The notes below the pieces were generated by a model. The model was not told the origin of the DNA. It searched no databases and worked only from the letters and a program-made list of their open reading frames with translations. Made by a program: the position numbers and the translations under genes. A stretch of 64,000 nt of DNA. Origin: Cyathus striatus (Eukaryota; Basidiomycota; Agaricomycetes; Agaricales; Nidulariaceae). Shown piece after piece: positions 31,860-45,233 of the stretch; position 1 is the stretch's first letter, and the number at the start of each line of letters is the position of its first letter. Location of the stretch: positions 2,790,001 to 2,854,000 of the forward strand of contig JAOVFP010000018.1 in assembly GCA_025738555.1 (NCBI GenBank), written 5' to 3'.

Positions 31860-34800
31860 TTTGGTATACCAGAAATTCCTTAACAGAGTACTCCAGCACG
31901 CTCTCCAGCTGCCCCTCAACGAGACCATCAGCCTCCTCACCAATTGCCTCAAAGCCCAGTCGGGTATGAACTCAGAACATTGAGGAGAGCGAGTGAGTGC
32001 AGTACCTGGCAACTTCCCGGGTGCAACGCACGACGTGAGGCATTTCATCTTGAAGATACCTAGGTTCCTTTAGGTAGAACTACATCTCGACGGCATAGCT
32101 GCCAGAACCGTGTCGGTGGCTAGCGGTGAGCCCGCCTTTGGGAAATGCTCTTCTTTCTCCTAGCTTCTAGAATCCTTGGCGAAAGCCTCTCATCGAGAAT
32201 GATGACATGTAGTCGGGCATCCATGCGGACAGGAAGCTGAGCTTCAGTACGAGGCAGTTAATAAGGTTGTGGAAGTGCGGTATTTGCTAAGTATGTCTAT
32301 CGTAAAAGCGTTTAGAGCAGTAACGCCTCCGGTTCGATAGAAGATATTTTTGTGAAGCTGTGAGAGAATACCGTACCTCAGGCTGGGTCTATTCTCGGCC
32401 ACGATAACCTGCAGTTGTCCGGCGCAAGTCGAGCTACCAGGCTTATAAGTATCGGGAATGATGATAAGGAATGCAAACGTACCGAAAACGTGTTCTTTCT
32501 GGTACACTCCATCATTTACTACGTGAACTCGTCCTTTTAATAGCTTCAACCTTGCGGTATGAATGGCGGTACGACTTCAAGTCTCGAAAAGTCCATGGTA
32601 TAATGGTGTTAGAGTACAGCTTCCAGCACCTTGTTTCTAAATAGCAATTTGAGCTGGGAAGCCTTGATAGTCGGGTAGGCGCAAGTGATACCAAAAGTTC
32701 CATAAGGTGAACAATATATGGAAGGCAAGTGGAAGGTGTAGTTCATGAAGCGAACCGATTCTGAAATCAACAATCTAGCACTGTGACTGTACTGTGACGT
32801 TGTGATCTTCTGCCACATGGCTCGGATCAACTCCAATTGATCAAAGCTGATCCCGAGTAGGCCGACAATCTGAGCAAGGTTGTTCCAACGGACGTCTGTC
32901 CAATACCCCAACCATCCGAGTCGGTAGAACGTCCTCACCGGCGTTGCATGTCTGTCACCATTACCCCTCGTAGTCGCAGAGCATTACGAGCATACTTATG
33001 TGTGCTTTCTGCCAGCGTGCAACCATGCCCGAGGCCGATCCGGAGTGTTTTACGTCGCGGAGAGCGGAGAACAGAGCTCAGCGTCGCACATGCCACTTGT
33101 TCCACTGGCGAAAAGCACTCACCACAATTCCAAATTGCACGCGCCCGCGTTTCGGTTGGCCCTTCGTCGGCCGATGGCCTTACATATCAACTCGTAACAT
33201 GGCCAGTCTCGCCACACGCACGTCTACGTGGCCGCGCTCAGAATTCTGCTCGGTTTTCTCAACATTTATTTTATCATTCCCCTTTCTGTGATATGATCTA
33301 GTGCTGCGCGAAACTGTTCTCTTGGGTGTTGCTCGTCATCCTCTTTGCCCACTTACCACGAGTAACCTGCTACTACGGATGAAACTACCGACTTCCGAGC
33401 TCCTTGACACGCGTGGCTATCATCCTCTGTGACTAGGTGACTAGCTAGCCCTTCAGCTACATCTCGACCTCTTCATACCATCGACTTTTTCACTGATGTT
33501 GCTGCGGGGCGGCATCTTTTCTCCGAAGGAACATGATATAATCTTCACTAATGGATCAGCTTCGAGTCTGGGGCATCGCCAGTGGCGCTCTACACGCGTC
33601 TCTTCACGACCTTCGTTTTTGCTTTAACAATGCACCTCTGAAAGGGTATCGTACTGCTGTGAACTGCGGTCAATTATTTCAATCTAGAACCCAAAATTCA
33701 TCAATTTACGAAAGCTAGTCATCTCGTCGTAAAGACTCCTGTTTCGAAAGAAACTAGCTTACAATTGGCCAAGTGGTTCCTCGAGCTTCTCCCCGTGCAT
33801 CTAGACAGTTATCGGAGCAGACTCCAATTCATTCCTTCATTATGTATAGTACGCCAAGGCAACGGAGCATTCTAAGCGTCTTCCGACTCCTCCTTAAGCT
33901 TCAAGAACCACTAGTACAGTTCATTGTAGCTTCCGCCAAGAACGCAACTGTAAAAGTTCCCGTTCTCCACGTTAGCTTGAAATGAACGGCCGCGGGCAGC
34001 AAACAGCGTAACCATCTCGAATTGGCAATACCATTTACTAGCGTTCATTTGTCAATCCAAAGGCTGTAGAGCTTATTCGCTCAAGCTCCATCCTGGCAAC
34101 AAAACGACCCAAGCACGCCTCGAGGAGACTCGAGTCTAGGGTAACCGGGTAAATCTGTCATATGTACTCAGGTATCAAGTTCACCCTATCTCGAAGAACA
34201 CGCATTATCCTCGAGAAAACGCCAGTGAACGCTGTCAAAATGTTCAGACGCACCAATTCCGAATTCCAATCACCCTATTTCTCCCTATCAACTGCGCTCC
34301 GGAGTCGAGAAACGAAGAAACGTTGACACCGCCAAGCCCTCTCACCATCACGGTCCTCGTTCCTCAAACCCATGTTCTATTTTTATCCTCATAGTAAGTA
34401 ACCTTTCGTCGCGTGGGGGAGTCAAAATGAAACCATGCTATGGCGTGTTGCTTTCGCGCGCTGTGATTGTTGTGGGGTAAATGCGCATTATTTCCATGTG
34501 TAATGTATGCATGATGTGCGTTTGTCCGAGTTGTAGGTGGGGGGTGGGATGGGGTGGGAGATAATTGTTGGGATTATTGCAGGTGGATTATCATGTGTGG
34601 GGGGAGGTGTCGACTAAGCTTCTTTCGTTTCCGCCGCGGTTCCTTATATCTGACGTTCTATGCGAAACAGGGATTTACAGGTGGTTGGGTAGTGTGCTAT
34701 TTTTCTGTGTATCGCCGATCGGGCACTGTGGCAAGTCGCCATGAGCTATAGAGAAGACAAGTGAGCAGACCTTGATCTGGCCTTGCTGGTTTAAACTTAA

Positions 34801-37800
34801 CACTCTTGCATAAGGGCTAGACAGAATGTGCCATCTATGATCGCTTGGAAGGCTACAATGAAAGTATAGATGGGTGTGCTATGAACTTTGTCCCTTTGAG
34901 CTCGTTCGTTAATGAAATGAATCCTTGGATTGAACCGAGCGGACTGATTCGCCGGCTCGGTAAGGTTCATTCCGACTCTTCAAATCCCGTTTACTTACCT
35001 CGAGCAATATCGTTATTATCAAAGATTCTTGGGACCTACACCAAGGACCTCAATTCGCCCATTGGTTGCATTCAGCATTAGCATTACATACCCCCTCGCG
35101 CTCATTCGCTCATTCGATGCTGTTACTACTGCATCTGCCCCGGTCCCTCAAGCGACGTCTACCTTTATTTCCAATGTATTCCGTCGAAGAAACGAAGGTG
35201 ATTGACATCACCGGTTGGTTGGGTGTCGCCTGACCCTTTTGTTACCCTCTTACCACCACACTTGTTATTTTTGGAACGCTTCTATCGCGCTGTTCATCCG
35301 TAAGTGACCGTGCTTTGTGAGTGGTCGGATTGTGTGCTTTCTCCTTCCGAAGAGCTGTTGAGCGGTTATAGTTATCCGAGGGGTTTATTGGGACTGTAGT
35401 ACTTGAAAGGCGGGGTATTGACGAATCACTATAGCACGCTAGTTTCCTACCTCAGGTTATATGCGAACAGCCGGTTCGTGCCGTTCTTATGATTTTCTTT
35501 GGGCTTCCTTAGATATCCATGATGATGATGATGATGTTTTTTTGAGCGCTGTGCTCCAGTGCTGTTCCGTAGATGCATGATTCCGGTTATCTGAAACATA
35601 ATGATGCACGTATGACAGAACGGGGTGTAAGTATAATCCCATCTCTTAACTTTCAACTATAGGAAAAATTCATTTAAAAAAATGTAAGCCACTGACAGGG
35701 CTCATAATACTATTCTATAGATATCTATCTGTTCTAAGTATAACTATTCCGCCCCACCCAACCTCCCATTGGTCGTCAGACCTTCGATAAGCACCCTAGA
35801 GGTGATCAGCGGTTCACGAGAGGCACGCTATATTATGGTTATGTTGAAGTTGGTGAGTCATATGTTCATTCATCCCGCCACTTTCGTCGTACCGATACCG
35901 TTATGATTATATTAGTGCCCGACCCACCTGGCAGTCCTCCCGACGCATCGTACCACAATGGAAAGAAAATGCCTCCGCGGTGCGTTTTATTCGCCTCGCC
36001 GACGGCATTTACAAACCGTACAAGCCCGGAGTAAGTTCAGAGAGAGTGCTATGTTCTATGTTTAGAATAGATTGGAGTATAGTGTAATGTACATAGTGCG
36101 AGTCCGTGTCCGGTGCGCTTGGAGTGTCCTTCCATGGGTGGTGTAATTGGCAGCAGCGTTCCATGCCCCGTGTTTCACGGGTTCACTTCTCCTTCCTTCT
36201 TTCCTTTCTTCTTTGTTAGTTCCTACTTCTTCCTACTTCGACACGGGTCCATGTTGTAATGCGATTGTTACTTACATTGAAGGAAGTTCGTGCTAGGTCC
36301 GGTATCAGCTCTGCCCTTAAGGATATGCTCTCTTTGTCCCTTGTCTCTCGTCCCCCTCGTCTTGTTGAATCGTAATGAATACGTAGTGCACATCACCCGA
36401 CCCTGCGATAAAAGCAAAACTCAACCTGACGTCAATTTGACTGAACCTGACTACTCCGAATCTTGGAAATCTGGGGTCAGAGTTATTTTTATCTCTGCTG
36501 GCAGATGGCGTGAGCTCAAAAATCAATGTTGAATCAGAAGAATTGTGTTCGTTGCTATCTGCCTGAAGCGCACACAATAATGTTGGGAAAGAAGTTTGTG
36601 TTGAATTTGAAAGATGAGTTTATTGGTCGTTTATTGAATGTGTGACAGGATGTGGGATGTCTGTTAAGTGACGACAAGGAACGCGACATGGAGGATGGAA
36701 TGCTATGATATCTACACATATGAATGTTGAACATACCGAAATGGACATATCCCACCCAAAAACACGCTAAGAATCCATCTGAGCTTCCAGTTCCAAGAAA
36801 TCTATCGTTGAGTGGCCAAGAGAGGTTGAAATTCGTCTTGGGGAATTGGTCAATGTCCCAAGGGAGCAAGGACAACGCTGATCAGTATGAAATCCTTGTC
36901 AGGTAATACTTTAGTAAATGAAGCGGCGTGACAGCCAGCGGCAATCCGTGCGTGAGCGCGAGCGAGCGTGTTGAAGTCGTTGGGTATGACAGTTGTATGA
37001 TAGTGATGTTGATGCGGATGGATGGGATGAGCGAATAAAGCGAGTCGTAGGTCACAGCCCTCTTGATGCGCCACTGCGCATTCTGACTCCTAGACCAGCA
37101 GCAAGGAGATCCTAGCTCTTCTCCTTCGACGGAGGCAAGGGAACGTTCATCAAAAAGAGGCATAAACCAAAATACGACCGGAATATACCCAAATAAATGT
37201 ATACTTATGTACTTTTGAATTTGCCAAATGATTAGCTCAAGTTGAATAGATCACCCGCCGACGTCAGCCGGATATCGGCTAGGAAACCGGCTCGGGGAGA
37301 TTTTTTGAAGTGGTTTTGCCTTTTTTGAGGGATTTTTTGTGCGGTTGTAGGTAGGGAGAAGGGGACGTGCTGCGCTGGTGGTCGCTGGTGGTGGTGGTGG
37401 TGGTGATTGAGAAGTTGGGGGTGTGTTGGAATGTTGCACGATGTGGGTGATGGATGGGAGTGGGGAAGAGTATGGAGGCGTCCTTGGAGTACTGTGAATA
37501 ACGATGTTCATGCCGCGGCAATGTGATCGACCGAATTCCGATCGGGGCCTTGGGTTGTCCTTTCTCCTCTGAAGTCTTGAAAGCCTCTCCGTCTTCGTCG
37601 TCGTCCTCTCGTCTGGTCGAGGTGTGTGCTAGTACGTGTTGAGAGCGCTGGAATAGGAGAGTCCCCCACTGACCCCATGGAAGATTGGAGGAGAAATGGA
37701 GAAGCCAGCCGCACGCTAAACAATCCCGTCCACGCGATAGGTTGTAGATAGTGCCATATGCGCTAATCCGGCCGAGGGGGCGTAGATCGTAGGGGTGTAT

Positions 37801-38690
37801 GACTGAGGAGAGGGTATTGATTCGGACCGAGCGTCTGCATTTGCGTGGTGGTTGGGTTTATTTGAAAAAAAATGGAAAATTTTGGATATACATAGATGGT
37901 GGAGGTGTTGTAAAAATAACATTTGAGCAATGGGGTATTTTGAATGTCGACATCAGCGATGATGAGGCGTCCGTGCTGTCACGGAAAATAAACTTAAAAA
38001 GCGTGGGGGTATCAAGAATCAAAATATGATAGATGTTGGTGTGCACAGCTGCCAGTTGGCCCACTGGCGTAATGGGAACAACAGCTGAGGGAATATAGCT
38101 AGTCGTTCGAAATAATACTGCAACCGCACGCTGCGCTTGTACAGCCGTAGTAGAGTAACAGGAGAGGCGTCAGCGAGTGGTTTGATATTTATTCAGGCCG
38201 CGGAGCGATACGCTCGGGGCGGATTACTTAATTGCAGGACTATGAATGTAGTGTACAGTATAGAATTGTATAGAATGGGGGATGCGCTGGCGGTGTTTGT
38301 AGTCGTAAATACGAATCGGAGATAGGTTGAGATATGTTTAGTTGAAACTGGGATGATCGCATCAGTGAATTGGTTGGTGCGGTAGGACACGGGTGGGTGG
38401 GTTGGGTTGGACTGGTAGGTGCACGGGGTGAATAGAAGTGGGTGGGATGTTCCGGGGATAGAGGGGGAGGGGTGCGGTACGGGGTGTAGCGTTAGGACGA
38501 GTAGATTCTGAACCAGGCAGGTCGCCCTCTCACCTCATCGAGCCCTTGTCATGTCTCGCTTGGCCTGATAAGCGGAGGGAATTGGAAGCGAACGATGGAA
38601 GCGGATGCGGCAGCTCTGCTATTCTTTTTTGTTTGCCGCTGTTTGGTGCTTTGATCTCCAATCGGAGCTGAAATAAAAGGGAACATATCC
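31860..38690. other. About 7 kb without a supportable gene
   Basis: Only short frames are present. The best are a minus-strand stretch at 32609-32938 (begins MRTFYRLGWLGYWTD) and short plus-strand coding-like pieces near 35935-36035, none with a recognisable domain or splice structure. Simple repeats occur at 35519-35535 (ATG repeats) and around 37381-37405 (GGT repeats). It could be degraded mobile DNA, a long non-coding transcript or the distant control region of the H+-ATPase gene. Confidence 0.5.
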
Positions 38691-38696
38691 TCTGCG

Positions 38697-38862
38697 ACCA
38701 ACGCCTCCTTCCCTCTTCTCCACCACCATCCGTACCTCGACACTCCTCTTCCCCTCCCCTGGTTCTCTAAGACCACCCCGCGTCGATACGCTCTAGGTCC
38801 CTGTCTGGGCATCCCCCGACTCTCTATTCTCCCCCTCCTAACAACTCACTACTACAACAAAC
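38697..38862 (+). promoter_or_regulatory. Pyrimidine-rich leader of the H+-ATPase gene
   Basis: The 165 bases before the ATG are strongly C/T-rich on the coding strand, followed by an A/C-rich CTACAACAAACGAG right before the start. Such CT-rich leaders mark strongly expressed fungal genes. Confidence 0.5.
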
Positions 38863-38865
38863 GAG

Positions 38866-41800
38866 ATGTCTGACCCCGAGAAGAAAGAACCTGGTCCCGA
38901 GGCTGCCGCCCCTGAGGCATCCGCCGCACCCGCCGCAAGGAAAAGGGAATACAAGGATTTTGGCCATGATGAGGTGAAAGCTACTCGTATGTCTTTCTTG
39001 CTCTTTTTTTCGCCCTTTTTCACTTACTAACCCCCCCTGTTCTAAAGATGCAAACGTTGACATGTCGCAGGTGCGTTTCTCTGCGCTTCCGCTCTGCCAA
39101 TCTTATCTAACAGTATGCTACAGATTGAGTTGAAGGCTGAAGATCTTTACGATAAGGAGAAGGTCGATCTCGAGACCATTGTCATTGAGGATGTGTTCAC
39201 TCTCCTCCAATGTACTGAAGCTGGTCTCGACCAAGCTGAGGCTGAGCGCCGTCTTGAGCTCTTCGGTCCCAATAGGCTCGAGTCTGAGGAGCAGAACCCC
39301 CTCTTACAGGTTAGTACTCGCCCTCCTATTTCTCCCGAGAGCCTCTGTTGACATGCTCTGCGCAGTTCCTCTCGTTCATGTGGAACCCCCTGTCCTGGGT
39401 CATGGAAGCAGCTGCGCTCGTCGCTATCGTACTCTCCAACGGCCAAGGCAAACCCCCCGATTGGCAGGATTTCGTTGGTATCGTTTTCCTCTTGTTCGTC
39501 AACTCTGGTATTGGTTTCTACGAAGAAAGGAACGCCGGTAACGCCGTGAAGGCTCTCATGGACTCTCTCGCGCCCAAGGCAAAGGTCAAGCGTGGTGGCT
39601 CGTGGTCTGAAATCGAGTCCTCCAATCTCGTTCCTGGTGATATGGTCTCTTTCAAGATTGGAGATATCGTTCCTGCCGATTGTCGTCTCACTGAGGCCAT
39701 CAATGTCTCTATCGATCAGGCTGCTTTGACTGGAGAGTCTCTTCCCGTCTCTAAGAAGGCCGGTGACCAATGTTTCTCGTACGTCATTCGAAAATTTACC
39801 CCGCTTAGTAACGTGACCTCTAATTATGGCGTGATTTTAGTGGATCCACCTGTAAGCAGGGTGAGGCTGAAGGTGTCGTCATTTCCACCGGTGCCAATAC
39901 TTTCTTCGGTCGTGCTGCATCCCTCGTCGGTCAAGACGATGATACCACCGGTCATTTGCAGAAGATTCTTGCCCAGATTGGGTCCTTCTGTCTTATCACC
40001 ATCGGTATCTTCGTTATCGCTGAAATTTTCTGCTTGTATGCCGGTTTCCGTTACCAGTACCGCCGTGGTCTCGACAACATCCTAGTGCTCTTGATCGGTG
40101 GTATCCCTATTGCCATGCCCACTGTCTTGTCCGTCACCCTCGCCGTCGGTGCCCAGCAGCTCGCCAAGTACAAGGCCATCGTTACCCGTATCACTGCTAT
40201 CGAAGAATTGGCTGGTGTCACCATCTTGTGCTCTGACAAGACCGGTACCCTCACCACCAACAAGCTCACCATTGATCGCAGCACCATAAAGACTTACGGC
40301 CCCTTCTCTGCTGACGATGTTATTCTGCTTGCCGCCTATGCTTCTCGTACCGAGAATCAGGACGCCATCGATGCTTCCGTTGTTCAGGCCGCCGGTGATG
40401 CCACTCGCGCTCGCGCTGGCATTAAGCTTCTGGACTTCAAGCCTTTCAACCCCGTCGACAAGCGTACTGAGATTACTTACCTCGAGGAGGCATCCGGCAA
40501 GCTCAAGCGTGTCACTAAGGGTATGACTGGTATTATCATCGAGCTTTGCACACGCAACAAGACCGACGAGATTGAGAACCGTCTTGAGGCTGATGTTGAG
40601 GAGTACGCCTCCCGCGGTCTCCGTGCGCTCGCTGTCGCATTCGAGGAAGTTGAGGGTGATGACCACGAGGCTGAAGGAAACGGTTTCGAGCTTATTGGTC
40701 TCCTTGCCATCTTCGATCCCCCCCGCGCTGATACCAAGCAGACCATCGACGATGCCCTCGCTCTCGGTGTCAAAGTCAAGATGGTTACTGGCGATCAACT
40801 TGCCATCGCAAAGGAGACTGGACGTCGTCTTGGATTGGGTGACCACATGTACCCCGCCAAGGTGTTGAAGGATGGACCTGCCCCCGGTGGCAAGCACGCT
40901 TCACTCGATGAGATGATTATGGACGCCGATGGTTTCGCTGGAGTCTTCCCCGAGCACAAGTACGAGATTGTCAAGCGTCTCCAGGGTCTTGGCCATCTTT
41001 GCGCCATGACTGGTGACGGTGCCAACGATGCTCCCGCTTTGTCCCGTGCTAACGTCGGTATCGCTGTCGAAGGTGCCACTGACGCTGCTCGTGGTGCTGC
41101 TGATATCGTTTTGACTGAGCCCGGTCTTTCCACCATCGTCCACGCCATTCGTCAATCCCGTGTCATCTTCCAGCGTATGAGGAACTACTCTATCTATGCT
41201 TGCGCTGTTACCATCCGTATTGTCGTTTGCTTCGCCATCTTGTCCTTCGCCTACAAGTTCGATTTCCCCCCCTTCATGGTCCTGATCATCGCCCTGCTCA
41301 ATGACGGAACTATCATGACTCTTTCGCTCGATCGTGTGTTGCCCTCGAATACCCCAGATAGTTGGGATCTCGCTGAGATTTTCTCCTATGCTGTTGCTTA
41401 CGGTCTTTACCTTACCGGCTCTACGTATGTTTACTTTTCTTTTTCATTGTGAGTTCGTTCTGACAACTTTGGCTTTTAGCATCGCACTAGTCTGTGTCTG
41501 CATTGAGACCACGTTCTTCCAGGACAAGTTCGGTGTCAGTTTCGAGACCAACCCTATTCAGCACAACGATCGCCAGCTTCATATGATTATCTACCTCCAA
41601 GTTGCTATCATCTCGCAGGCCCTCATCTTCGTCACTCGTGCCCACAGTTTCTTCTTTATGGAGCGTCCCTCGGTTGCATTGTTCCTCGCCTTCTGCGTTG
41701 CTCAGCTTATCTCGTCCATCATCGCCGCATTCGGTAACTGGGGTTTCACTAACATCCAGGCTATCTCTGGTGGATGGATTGGTATTGTGTGGGTTTGGGT

Positions 41801-42176
41801 ACGTTGTAGCTTCTTTTTTCATGGTTCGATACTAATACTTTTTTTCTAGAACATTGTCTGGTTCATCCCTCTCGACTGGATTAAGTTCGCGATGAAGGCT
41901 ACCGTCATTAAGTCGATTCGCAAGCGTCGCGAGCGTGCTGCCGTCCAGGAGGCCGCCACTGGTGTTCCCATGACCCGCACCCAGTCCCGCGCCGCCTCTA
42001 TCCATGAATCTCTGTACTCCAACCGTGTGTCATTCATCAAGCGCGCAGCTCGCAAGGTTGGCTTTGGCGGCCGTGTTACCGTCAAGCCAGAGGAGCTCCA
42101 ACGCTTCTCTTCCATCCAGGCCCAGCGTGCGGGTCAGACCCTCGCACGCAACCCCAGCCGTTCGGCTAACGCATAG
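38866..42176 (+). CDS. PMA1: Plasma-membrane H+-ATPase (P-type, P3A)
   Basis: Seven exons join in frame: 38866-38986, 39048-39070, 39124-39309, 39366-39778, 39841-41424, 41480-41798, 41850-42176, giving 990 aa. The N-terminus is rich in Ala/Glu/Pro ([18 protein letters not shown]). The actuator domain has the TGES motif (LTGESLPVS). The phosphorylation site is CSDKTGTLT, and nucleotide-binding and hinge motifs are KGMTG, MVTGD and [12 protein letters not shown]. About ten membrane helices include [16 protein letters not shown]. The C-terminal tail ([20 protein letters not shown]) is the usual autoinhibitory, Ser/Thr-phosphorylated region. It pumps protons out of the cell and powers nutrient uptake. 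C-ending codons dominate, unlike the neighbours, as expected for a highly expressed gene. Confidence 0.97.
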
Positions 42177-43355
42177 ACAAAAAGGAGAAGAAGTATATAA
42201 TTGCATCAAATCGTCTGTCGACTACGCTCTTTCACCCTCTCTACTATTCTGCTGCAACATTTATCGCCTCCAGCATCGCACAACTTGTAATTTACTTGGA
42301 CCCCGACATTTTTCATTTTTGTTTTATACTCTTGTTCTCCTCGGTGTCGTACGCTCCTTTCCATCCTACCATTGCACCTCCTTCACCTTTTGTTCATCGT
42401 CGTCGTCGCGGTCATGCTATGGCACCGGATACCCTTGGGAGTCATGTCGGTTTTCGGTCAACGGTCTTTAGTAATTTGCTTCTTGTGGGTTTTCAACCAG
42501 GCGATTAATGTTTTCTTCTCGCGTCCTGATAGAGAGAGTGGGAGAGTTTGGAGTTCGATAGGTTCTTTCACAACTTCATCTTCCTCCGCATTCATCTTAC
42601 CCACGTTGTTCATTTGTTTTCATGATTACATCCTTTTCTTTAATTAATAACAGCTCTTGCTTTTCTCGTATACGTCTTTTTTCACGTTGCTTTTGACTTC
42701 TTACGTTGTTTTATATTCCGTTTTCCGAGTGTTTTTACGACCCTCCCTCCCCCCACCGCATATTTGCTTGCATGACGCACTTCGATACATAGTGATTATG
42801 TTCGCTACACTTCCCCTAATTATTTTGTGCGTACGTATTCAAAATGACGATTATATAGAAATTTGGTGTATTGGTCAATGATTAGTTGGAATGCAACTTT
42901 ACGATTAGACTTTTTTCTGTCATGTTTTGTTATGAATGTGTGAATTGTTTTGGAATTGAATTGAATTGTGTGAATGAATGGTTTGTTTTCAGGGTCTTCT
43001 TTGGGTGGCGTAGTGGTTCTTTGAATAGTCGAGATTGAACTTAAACTTTACTTGTTTGAAGCCGAAGTGTGAGTTGGGCTCGTGGAGTGAGAATTATTAT
43101 CGATGGCGATGACATTCCTACCCAGTGAAATGGTTTTCCCTAGGCAAATTTGCTTTGCGCAGCAGTTCTGTGAAGCTCGTCACTGGAGACCTTGCACCGC
43201 CCAAAGTTCACAACTCATCGAATATCGAACGTTGCTTTGAACAAATCTATTGGATACATTGCCTGATAGTACAACCCAACCGGTACGTAAAACATGAAAA
43301 AGCGTGAAAGAAGGGTATACCTCCAAGAACAAGAACGAATAAAAGATCTTACAAG
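42177..43355. other. 3' region of the H+-ATPase gene and convergent intergenic space
   Basis: T-rich, with long CT and T runs (42200-42880), likely 3' UTR and terminator of PMA1, which converges with the first sedolisin gene. No further gene was recognised. Confidence 0.5.
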
Positions 43356-45233
43356 TTACAGCCCCACAGCAGCTTGCAACTTGGAAAAGTTGGGTGTCCC
43401 GAGACCAGTGACGGGATCCCAACCAGCTACTGCTGGGAAACCGTTCGTGTTGCATCCTGGGTTGTCGCCTACGCCGAGAAATTAGAACTTATGTCGCTAG
43501 GGAAATGAAAGAAGAAGGCTCACCAGTTGTAATATCAGTGAACGCCGACGCACTGGTCGAGTACAAGAAGGGATTGAGGAACCCAAGCACGGGTTTGCCA
43601 GCAGCCACGAGCTGGTCGTTGAGCAAGGAGACGATGCTAGCAAAGATGGGTGTGGAACAGCTCGTTCCAGCAACCGTACCCTCCTCTCCACCGACGAAGA
43701 TCACCACATTCTCGCCTTGAGCAGCGATATCGGGGAAGGCACGACCGCCGGTATTGAATTTCCCCGCGTTAGTATTGCCGAGCGTGGTCAGGAAGCTCGT
43801 CACTGCGGCGTCTTGGAAGGAAGGGCGAGTGAAGAAGTTTGAGAAACCACCCGAGGAGAATGTCGCGGAGGTTTCTTGGACGCCGGTTGTTGCACCTACG
43901 GAGGTGACGAAGGGGCACCCCGAGGGGAATGTAGGGATGAATGTTGTGCAAGTTTGGGATTGTGAGCCGGAGACACCGCCGTCGCCTGACGAGAAGATGA
44001 TGGAGGTTCCGCGCGCACCGAGTTGCATGTATGCGTTGCAGAGGGAGCTATCGGATTATAAGAATCATTTCGATACGGTAATAAGATGATATTCACGTAG
44101 CGAGGCTGCTGGGAAGATCAGGCTCGTTGAAGCCATAAGAGGTACTGAGAACGTGAGGGGGGTTTGTCTCGCCAAGCAAGAAGTTGATGATATCGAGGAA
44201 CCCATCAACACCATCCTTGTTCTGTTCTCCTACAGAGATAAATGAGATGGGAACACCCGATGCAACACCGACGGTATATTGGGTATCGAGGTTAGCTTCG
44301 ATACCGGCACTTCTGGCCTGTTGGGGGTTGGAACCGCCATCGAGGGTCTGAAGGGTGAATGTAGTTCCAACGAGGTCGGGGCGGAAGTTTTTAACGAACG
44401 TCGCCAGGTCAGCAGAGTTGGCGAACTGTTCGATGAACCCTGATACACCGAGAGTACTAGACTTCTGTGTTGCCTTTGCTGCGGGAATTCCGTAGAGTTG
44501 TTGTAAGCACCCGGGAGTGACCAATGTGTTGCAGCTTGCGTTGACCGCCCTCGACACGAGAGGCTTAGGCAATGTAACAAATGGTGGTGGAGATGAAAGG
44601 TTGTCGAAGCTAGATTGTATTCAGTATATTGTGAAGCTCATGATGACATTCGACTTACGCCGTGGTGGGGTGGATAAGGTCGACATGGTCCTTTAGGTTT
44701 GCCGGGATGGAGTATGCAAGGGTTCGGGCGATCTGCTTGCCTGAGGACTGATGCGAGAAGACGTTGAAGTCAGCACCGAGCATGGCGTTGGCCTTGCTGA
44801 CGGGGACAGTAAACTCAAGCCAGTCTCCAGCAGGAGAGATAGGCGTCGCGGTGATACCGTTGGACGAGAGCCACTCATTAACCAGGGAGACGGTCTCAGA
44901 AGAGGGAGCTACGAAAGCGTCAACCTAAAATCAACTTTAGTATAGGCATCGTGACACTTAAACCACAGTACTTGCCTCTTCCTTCGACAAATGCTGGCCA
45001 TAGAGAGCACTCCCAGGAGTGCTGACGTCGAATAGCGCTTTCTCGAGCCCAGCTATGTCATTCTGGGCAAGATTAATGCGGAGCGTCAGGACCTGATCGG
45101 CAGGCGCTGCGTTTGCCTTCACGAAGCCATTAGGAATGGATGTTCGCGATTCGTGCTGTACGAGGTCCCGAACAACCGGGTTCGCACAAGCCACTACAGC
45201 AATGCAAGCCAACAGAAGTAGTCGTGAAAACAT
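43356..45233 (-). CDS. Secreted sedolisin (peptidase S53), copy 1
   Basis: Starts MFSRLLLLACIAVVACA (signal peptide) at 45233. A Pro-kumamolisin-type prodomain follows (FVKANAAPADQVLTLRINLA, STPGSALYGQHLSKEE). The mature enzyme begins around TPGCLQQLYGIP. The catalytic Glu and Asp lie in EANLDTQYTVGVASG, the oxyanion region in SSGDGGVSGSQ, and the nucleophile in GTSCSTPIFAS. Calcium ligands sit in the C-terminal FTDITTG and GWDPVTGLGTPNF. It stops after LQAAVGL at 43356. Several short introns. Sedolisins are acid-active serine-carboxyl peptidases, and tripeptidyl- or endopeptidase activity cannot be told apart here. All key residues are present. Confidence 0.93.

Noticed and set aside
32609..32938. 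Minus-strand frame of 109 codons beginning MRTFYRLGWLGYWTD
   Set aside because: It looks somewhat protein-like, but no family, flanking exons or second copy could be found, so it is mentioned only within the gene-free region.
35935..36035. Possible small exon on the plus strand
   Set aside because: All three frames are open for a short distance and no consistent neighbours could be joined.
37251..37521. Proline/threonine-rich minus-strand frames upstream of PMA1
   Set aside because: Low-complexity sequence driven by GGT repeats and GT-rich DNA, with no splice structure or known domain.
39147..39770. Minus-strand frame of 207 codons over the start of PMA1
   Set aside because: It crosses PMA1 exons and introns and mirrors the same codon bias.
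40082..40897. Long minus-strand frame of 271 codons inside the H+-ATPase exon
   Set aside because: It is antisense to a strongly conserved, codon-biased exon. Open antisense frames are a by-product of the C-ending codon bias, and the frame has no domain.
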